NCBI GenBank assembly: GCA_032629725.1
Contig: JAFEVB010000022.1
Span: forward strand, 1 to 64,000
Source of the DNA: Gremmenia infestans
Taxonomy: Eukaryota; Ascomycota; Leotiomycetes; Helotiales; Hamatocanthoscyphaceae
DNA length: 64,000 nucleotides
Direction: 5' to 3'
The notes beneath the pieces were generated by a model that saw only the letters and a list, made by a program, of their open reading frames with translations, did no database searches and had not been told where the DNA came from. Position numbers and translations under genes: made by a program. This document shows, in pieces, positions 59,269 to 64,000 of the stretch (position 1 is the first letter of the stretch; every line of letters starts with the position of its first letter).

Positions 59269-60085
59269 TGTGCTTGAGGTAAGATGAAAGTGGTTTGTTC
59301 TAAGGGCGGGGAGATACTAAACGTGTCCGTGGAAACAAGGGATATGGTTTGTACTTATACCCCTCCTAACGCCTTGGAAATTAAAGTCGGGGTGATTGCC
59401 ACAAACAATTCACCTGTAGAAGAATGGAGAAATATGACGCCGAAGGGTTTTAGAGCGCCAATGGTAGGATTTGATGCAGGGCTATACTCGATCTATCAAC
59501 TCTAGGGGCGCATCCCACCCTTCGACGGGAAGGCAAATGGGAGCATAAATGGACCGAAGCGTCTAGTTTCCTGTCATTTTGCAGCATATACGATGGAGGG
59601 GTAGCCGTGGGGCAGGTTTGAAGCTTGGGACACTTTTGACCATTTAGCCTGAATCGTGCCCGACAGCATGCGCGCCTATCACAGTGAGCGCTGTTTCTCC
59701 ATACTATTAATAATATGATGGACGTCGCGGGGCTGAATCTGAAGCTACAACCTTCAATCGCCGACGTGCGTGGAGTGCTTGGAAAGACTAGGTAAGTATA
59801 TACATATCGGAATCTGTGATAGGAGATCCTGAATAATGGCAATGGTTATTGGCATTATGATTGATCCTGCTGGATATCAAGTAAGAGTGAGAGCCAAAGT
59901 GAAAAAGAAAAGAAAGAAATGACTTTCGAAGCATCGCATCTCGGGAAACCTTCCTGTTGACATTATTAGTCACGTGAAATCGGACAACACCACACCCACT
60001 TCATCTCCTAGTGCACAGGTCCAGGTGTTGAGCAAATGAACTCCCAAGCAGCTCAATTCCCACAATTCTACCTTATCCTGCCACG
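59269..60085. promoter_or_regulatory. Shared upstream region, aldo-keto reductase / PIP30-like
   Basis: About 820 bases between divergent genes, holding both promoters. Small frames inside have no recognisable product. No clear regulatory motif. Confidence 0.45.
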
Positions 60086-60884
60086 ATGTCTTCCGGCTTT
60101 GTATCAGGTGGCACCGCAGATGCTCCCATTGAGCGGAGCGATGAATGGCTTGTCGCGCAAAAGGAGATCGATGCCAATGCCGTTCGAAAAGCAGAAGCAG
60201 CTCGACAAACCGAGGGAAGGAGCTTATTCGAGACTTTAGAAGCTAACAAAGGTATTTTTTGTAACCGATTCTGTTACCTCGGCGCACAAGGGCTTGGGCT
60301 GATCACGTAGGGGTGCGTTGAAATGAATAGCTGCCAAACAAAATGCATTCGAAGAAGCAAATCGTCTGAAGAACCAGTTCCGCGCGCTTGATGAAGATGA
60401 AGTGGAATTTTTGGACTCGGTGCTAGAGAGCACGCGCGCTGATGAGGACAGGGTAAAGAGGGAGACTGCTGAAGGACTTGCGCTCTTTCGACAACAGCAA
60501 GAGGAAGCTGATAAGAAGGCGAGGAGGGGAAGTGAGGGTGTGGCAGTTGCCGAAGCGGGATCGCCAATTGCGGAGGAGGAAACATGGATTGCTGGGGCAA
60601 GGAAGAGGAAACGTGCGAAAGAGAAGGATGTGCTTAAGGGCGTTAAGATTCGGAGGTCTTCTACGGCCAACGAGATCAGGAAACTTTCTGAAGATGCTGC
60701 ATCTGCTATTGGCGACAGCCCTGCGACCAGGAAGCAATCTACAGCTGCACCAGTCAATGCCACAGTGAATCCAAACAAGGCAACATCAAGCTCCAGTACA
60801 CAGAATGCTGCCGTGGTGAAGAAACCTCCAGCAAAACCCTCACTAGGCTTGGTCGATTATGGTTCTGACGAGGACGACGATTAA
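60086..60884 (+). CDS. FAM192A/PIP30-like nuclear protein (NIP30 domain)
   Basis: Exon 1 is 60,086-60,251 and exon 2 is 60,331-60,884; the intron (GTATTT...GAATAG) splits a codon, giving 239 residues. The N-terminal NIP30 domain (about 5-115) has SGGTADAPIERSDEW, RSLFETLEANKAAKQNAFEE, RLKNQFRALDEDEVEFLDSV and a charged helix. In animals this family (PSME3IP1/PIP30) binds the nuclear proteasome activator PA28-gamma; filamentous fungi keep the domain although that partner may be absent, so the fungal role is uncertain. The middle holds basic nuclear-localisation-like RKRKRAKEKD, and the end is Ser-rich and acidic (YGSDEDDD), a possible CK2 site. Confidence 0.82.
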
Positions 60885-61119
60885 TTAACGGAACATCAGT
60901 CTATGAGTATGGAGTACCAATCGCGGAATCCAAGAGAATAAAGCAACCACATGTGCCACAATTTACGAGACTTCCAAGCATTAAAGACTGTTCCCAAGTT
61001 GAATATCATAAATTTAGCAAGCTATCCCCTGATCCTCTCGACTCCTTCCTCGGCAGAAGCTGAGTCCATCCAAAGCGCAACGCATCCACCCACAGCACAT
61101 AACTTGTTCCCTTCAGCCT

Positions 61120-61449
61120 TCATCTTCTGTGTGCAGTCACCTCACAACCCAGTCGCAGGTGCTCCTCTAGGTCCACCTGGCATTCATTACACCCCAAGCA
61201 GAAATCGTCGACATGCGCATGGCGCTGATGCTGCAGAAACCCACGACCGTCTTGGCGACTGTCATTGCAGATCACGCAGTAACCTTCGTAATGTGCGTCT
61301 TGTTGATGTCTCTTTAGCTGTGCTTCGGTTGGATAGTCGTGGTTCTCGCTGCACCAGCAGGTGTACGTGCTGATGTTATTGTAAGTCTCGGTTTTAGTGC
61401 ACCAACTGGTGTACTCGACGACGGGCATGGAGTCGTGCTTTTCCGACAT
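61120..61449 (-). CDS. Small Cys/His-rich protein, two CWC/HQRxAH repeats
   Basis: About 109 residues if it starts at MSEKHDSMP (61,449); the frame is open to an earlier Met at 61,545. It contains two zinc-finger-like repeats: CWC-x(14)-RHQQDAH-x4-CVIC, then QHQRHAHVDDFCLGCNEC with a following His and Cys. Spacing resembles degenerate C2H2 fingers. I know no named family for it. It lies 3' of and on the same strand as a related shorter gene (61,609-61,866), which suggests tandem duplication. Role unknown; nucleic-acid or protein binding is a guess. No signal peptide or membrane segment. Confidence 0.5.
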   Translation of the reverse strand: MSEKHDSMPVVEYTSWCTKTETYNNISTYTCWCSENHDYPTEAQLKRHQQDAHYEGYCVICNDSRQDGRGFLQHQRHAHVDDFCLGCNECQVDLEEHLRLGCEVTAHRR

Positions 61450-61608
61450 GTTGTTTAGCTTTGCGTGGAGGTCGTGCGATGCTGCTGTTTGGTGTGGAAA
61501 TTCGGTCAGGGTCAAGGGCGAGGAAAGCCTTGTATAGCCTTTCACAGCTTCACCAGTTGCCGTGATGGCAAAGATTCATTCACCGCCTAGGAGGAATGGC
61601 GATGATTC

Positions 61609-61866
61609 CTATTGCGTACAGCACTGCCTCTCTCCTGTTGATGAGGAAAGTTTCACCAAGTCCTGATGTATATGGGGAATCTGCTTATGAGTGCTCAAGT
61701 TGTCACAGCAGTCGTTGCAAATATCGCAGAAGTTGTCGGGATGTGCGTATCGTTGATGCTGCAACAGGAGATCCTCCGTCCCATAAGTAATGCTACACCA
61801 GCAGGTGTGAATTTCGGCAGGCGAAGATGTACTCTTTTGATTTTTTGGCTGTCTGGCTTCAGGCAT
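61609..61866 (-). CDS. Small Cys/His-rich protein, one CWC/HQRxAH repeat
   Basis: About 85 residues from MPEARQPKNQ (61,866); an upstream in-frame Met at 61,968 is possible. It carries HTCWCSITYGTEDLLLQHQ followed by RYAHPDNFCDICNDC, closely like the repeats of its neighbour (CWC, QHQRxAH, DxFCxxC). The C-terminus is Ser/Thr/Gln-rich and ends in CCTQ. The pair may be two genes, or exons of one transcript: they are 160 bases apart on the same strand, but I found no clean splice join. Confidence 0.45.
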   Translation of the reverse strand: MPEARQPKNQKSTSSPAEIHTCWCSITYGTEDLLLQHQRYAHPDNFCDICNDCCDNLSTHKQIPHIHQDLVKLSSSTGERQCCTQ

Positions 61867-61969
61867 AATGCAAGTGCGATACAAAGAGGTTGTTTGTTGA
61901 GGTCTTCCTAAGCTTGCTCCTATCAAACAGTTGGTATTCCATGTTGCCTTGTATAGAATCCAGACCATT

Positions 61970-63657
61970 CATTCACTTCCAATCAGGTCTCTCCTAGCTT
62001 GATTGTCTGCCGCCTTGTATATTCCTCTCTTGTCATACTCATTGCCTTATGCTCAACGGTTTGCTGGCTTCCTCTCCAATATCAAGCAAAGACCATAACC
62101 AGAAGATCATACATCCTCTGAAACTTGAGTGTCACGCGATCAGAAAGTGGCTCAGGCTACAGGGCATATCATACCTTTTATTGAGCAGCGAAAACAAAAC
62201 AAATATGTGACACGAGCTCACCTCTCTTTCTATCGTCTCATTTACAGGTCCATATACCGCTTAAACATTGAACGGAGGCTTTTTAGATTTCAAATCTACG
62301 CTCCATCTTATCTTCATATGCATGTCAGCAAACTTGTGTTACCCCCGGTACTTCTTCAGTTGAATGTCTAGCTGAGAGTTCTAAGACTGAATCGTTGGCT
62401 GCGAAGCTTGGTGTAGTTAGTATATGGCTCTCGGCTACAGGGGTGTTGAGTATGTACCGAACAACTCCTCAAGTGTTGATTGCAATAGACTATATATACC
62501 TTTTCGACTTCGGGGATTGCGTACGCGATCCGGCGAAATCGTCTATGATGTTGGACACATAGGAAACCATGGAAAGGGCAAGATGCTTGAGAAAAGAACA
62601 TGCGGCTTATAGACTTGGGTGATAACGGTACCAAGTGTGAAGCGTGGATTTGCTGTTGTCAGAACTCAACCGGCGTTAAGATAAGAGAGGACCAGGCAAT
62701 TTCCCCTGTATATCTGTGCATTAAACCTGAACGTAAGTTTCAATAGCATTGATGTTGCTTGTAGTCAATACTTGCTAGTAGGTGAGAGAACAAGAATATG
62801 GCAGAAGCTTTTGTAGAGAACACCATCTTTTGCGCAGTATCCTTGCGTCTTCCTGTGCATCACCAGCATTGCTAATCACGAGAGTGAATGAGCCGGTCTC
62901 TTTAAGTGTAGAAGCTTTGAATCACATCATTCGATTAGGTGGTGAGCCTTACCATACCGGCCAAAGCCATTGACCGGATCATGCGAGCAACCAACTTGGA
63001 ATAGTCATGCCTAGAACTTTGACTAAGAACTTTTCACAACGGGGTTTCAACCAAGCAATAGGGATCTTGCTCATGTTGTTCCTCCTAATGTACGGCAGGA
63101 AAGGATCTTCGAGTACCCAGGCGCTCAAATCCCCAAACCGCATAGAACATTCCCAGTCCACTCAAACTGCCTGTACTAATTATTCAAACGATCGGGTTCG
63201 GTCATGGAGGTGGCTTTGCGTTCCGACAGCATCAAGAAGTCCCCAGCCCGCCTAGAAGCTAGGTGGTAGACAACTAAAAAATATGTTATGAATTGACTCG
63301 AATCAAGGAGACACCAAATGATGGGTGCTAGGAGCCCCCGCATATTATGGGTATTGATTTATAAGAAAACCCCACCAGTGAAGCCGTACAGCGTTCGTCG
63401 ACCCAAATTCGACCATCTTTAGACCCCGGGCCTAGGAATTCCAAAAAGAGCCAATCCTAGCTTCCAGCATGGAATCCATCCGTCACTATACAAGTAATAT
63501 ACTTCGGATCTGGGTGTCCATTCAAGCCCGATATCTTATCCAGACCGTTTCCCCGGCGCCACCCAATGTATCTAAGATCTAAGCCATCTTTCAGATCTAA
63601 GTCCAATCTACACATATAAACAAAGCCCCTTAAAAGCATATCCCCAACTCCCACAAA
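61970..63657. other. 1.7-kb stretch without an assigned gene
   Basis: Ordinary composition. Several small frames on both strands have no recognised product and no supporting context. No tRNA, repeat array or RIP signature. Confidence 0.45.
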
Positions 63658-64000
63658 TCATAACTTCCACCCTTCCCTCCCTAACGCAACCCTCAACTTC
63701 CCCGCCATGTCCGCTGCCTCATCATCATCCAACTCACTCCTCTGCCCACGTCCAAACATAGTAAAGCTTCGATTCCGCAACTCGGGCGTGAGGGCAGGGC
63801 GGGGTATGATGTGAAAATGTACGTGCGGGACGACTTGCGCGGCAGCTGCTCCTGTTGTCCCTCTTCCATTAGCCTGTACCCTCCCACCAAATAGTCCCTT
63901 AACTTCTTCTACGATGGCGTATGCTGTACGGGGAGAACGAACCATTGTTCTGCACAACGTTCCAATCCTCCACACCAGTAATCTTCATCAAGACCCTACT
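63658..64000 (-). CDS. HIT-family nucleotide hydrolase (partial)
   Basis: The C-terminal part of a histidine-triad protein of the HINT/Fhit superfamily, which cleaves nucleotide phosphoramidates or dinucleoside polyphosphates. The last exon contains AAQVVPHVHFHIIPRP with the HxHxH triad. The segment 63,990-63,943, in another frame, reads TGVEDWNVVQNN, which is the family's 'NxxQNNG' block just before the triad. So an intron lies between about 63,943 and 63,870, and the remaining exons are beyond the window end. A Gly/Ala/Thr-rich insert (ANGRGTTGAAAA) sits before the triad, unless the intron removes part of it. The exact splice sites are uncertain. Confidence 0.75.

Noticed and set aside
59284..59505. 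73-codon frame upstream of the aldo-keto reductase
   Set aside because: No recognisable product and it lies in the shared promoter region; length is within chance.

Overview
The window looks like nuclear DNA of a filamentous ascomycete (Pezizomycotina; a Leotiomycete is my guess, not shown by the sequence). The genes are compact, with introns of mostly 45-140 bases (one near 300) with GT/AG ends and CTAAC-like branch points. They sit between AT-rich blocks that carry the signature of repeat-induced point mutation (RIP): TpA is everywhere, CpA and TpG are almost gone, and transposon reading frames are broken almost only by TAA and TAG where CAA, CAG or TGG once stood.

Layout. (1) 1-11,270 is a RIP block: the 3' part of a Plavaka-type (CACTA-like DDE) DNA transposon (1-5,033), a 3.0-kb unclassified repeat 'B' (5,035-8,069), and a Ty1/copia remnant (about 8,100-10,790). 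(2) 11,390-25,290 is gene island I: a broken GNAT acetyltransferase, an initiator tRNA-Met gene, a PI-PLC X-domain phosphodiesterase, mitochondrial ribosomal protein uL10m, anthranilate phosphoribosyltransferase, a D-2-hydroxyacid dehydrogenase and a Zn2Cys6 transcription factor. (3) 25,290-47,165 is a second RIP block: repeat B in inverted orientation (25,939-28,982), a 1.7-kb minisatellite, several short tandem arrays, a long degraded frame of unknown family (about 36.5-38.6 kb), a second Plavaka element with its whole transposase relic (about 39.5-42.6 kb) and the same 3' part as at 1-5,033, and a Tc1/mariner C-terminal remnant. (4) 47,200-64,000 is gene island II: CWF19-like splicing factor, GPN-loop GTPase 1, the RPABC4 polymerase subunit, a UBTD-type ubiquitin-like protein, a 'casein kinase II beta 2-like' fungal protein, an aldo-keto reductase, a FAM192A/PIP30-like nuclear protein, two small Cys/His-rich genes, and a HIT hydrolase cut by the window end.

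The genes are mostly conserved housekeeping functions (translation, RNA polymerase assembly and splicing, tryptophan synthesis, redox), not a biosynthetic cluster. Several are divergent pairs sharing short promoters (uL10m/TRP4-like, CWF19/GPN1, RPABC4/UBTD). I rebuilt splice structures from frame continuity and splice signals. Several genes have very small exons: an ATG-only first exon in UBTD, a 25-base last exon in RPABC4, a 23-base first exon in the aldo-keto reductase and a 41-base first exon in the dehydrogenase.

The points most worth a second look are the two unclassified transposon-associated sequences (repeat B and the 36.5-38.6 kb frame), the diverged initiator tRNA, the ATG-only exon that creates an MGCC lipidation signal, and the pair of small CWC/HQRxAH proteins. 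I did not find a convincing wholly new system.
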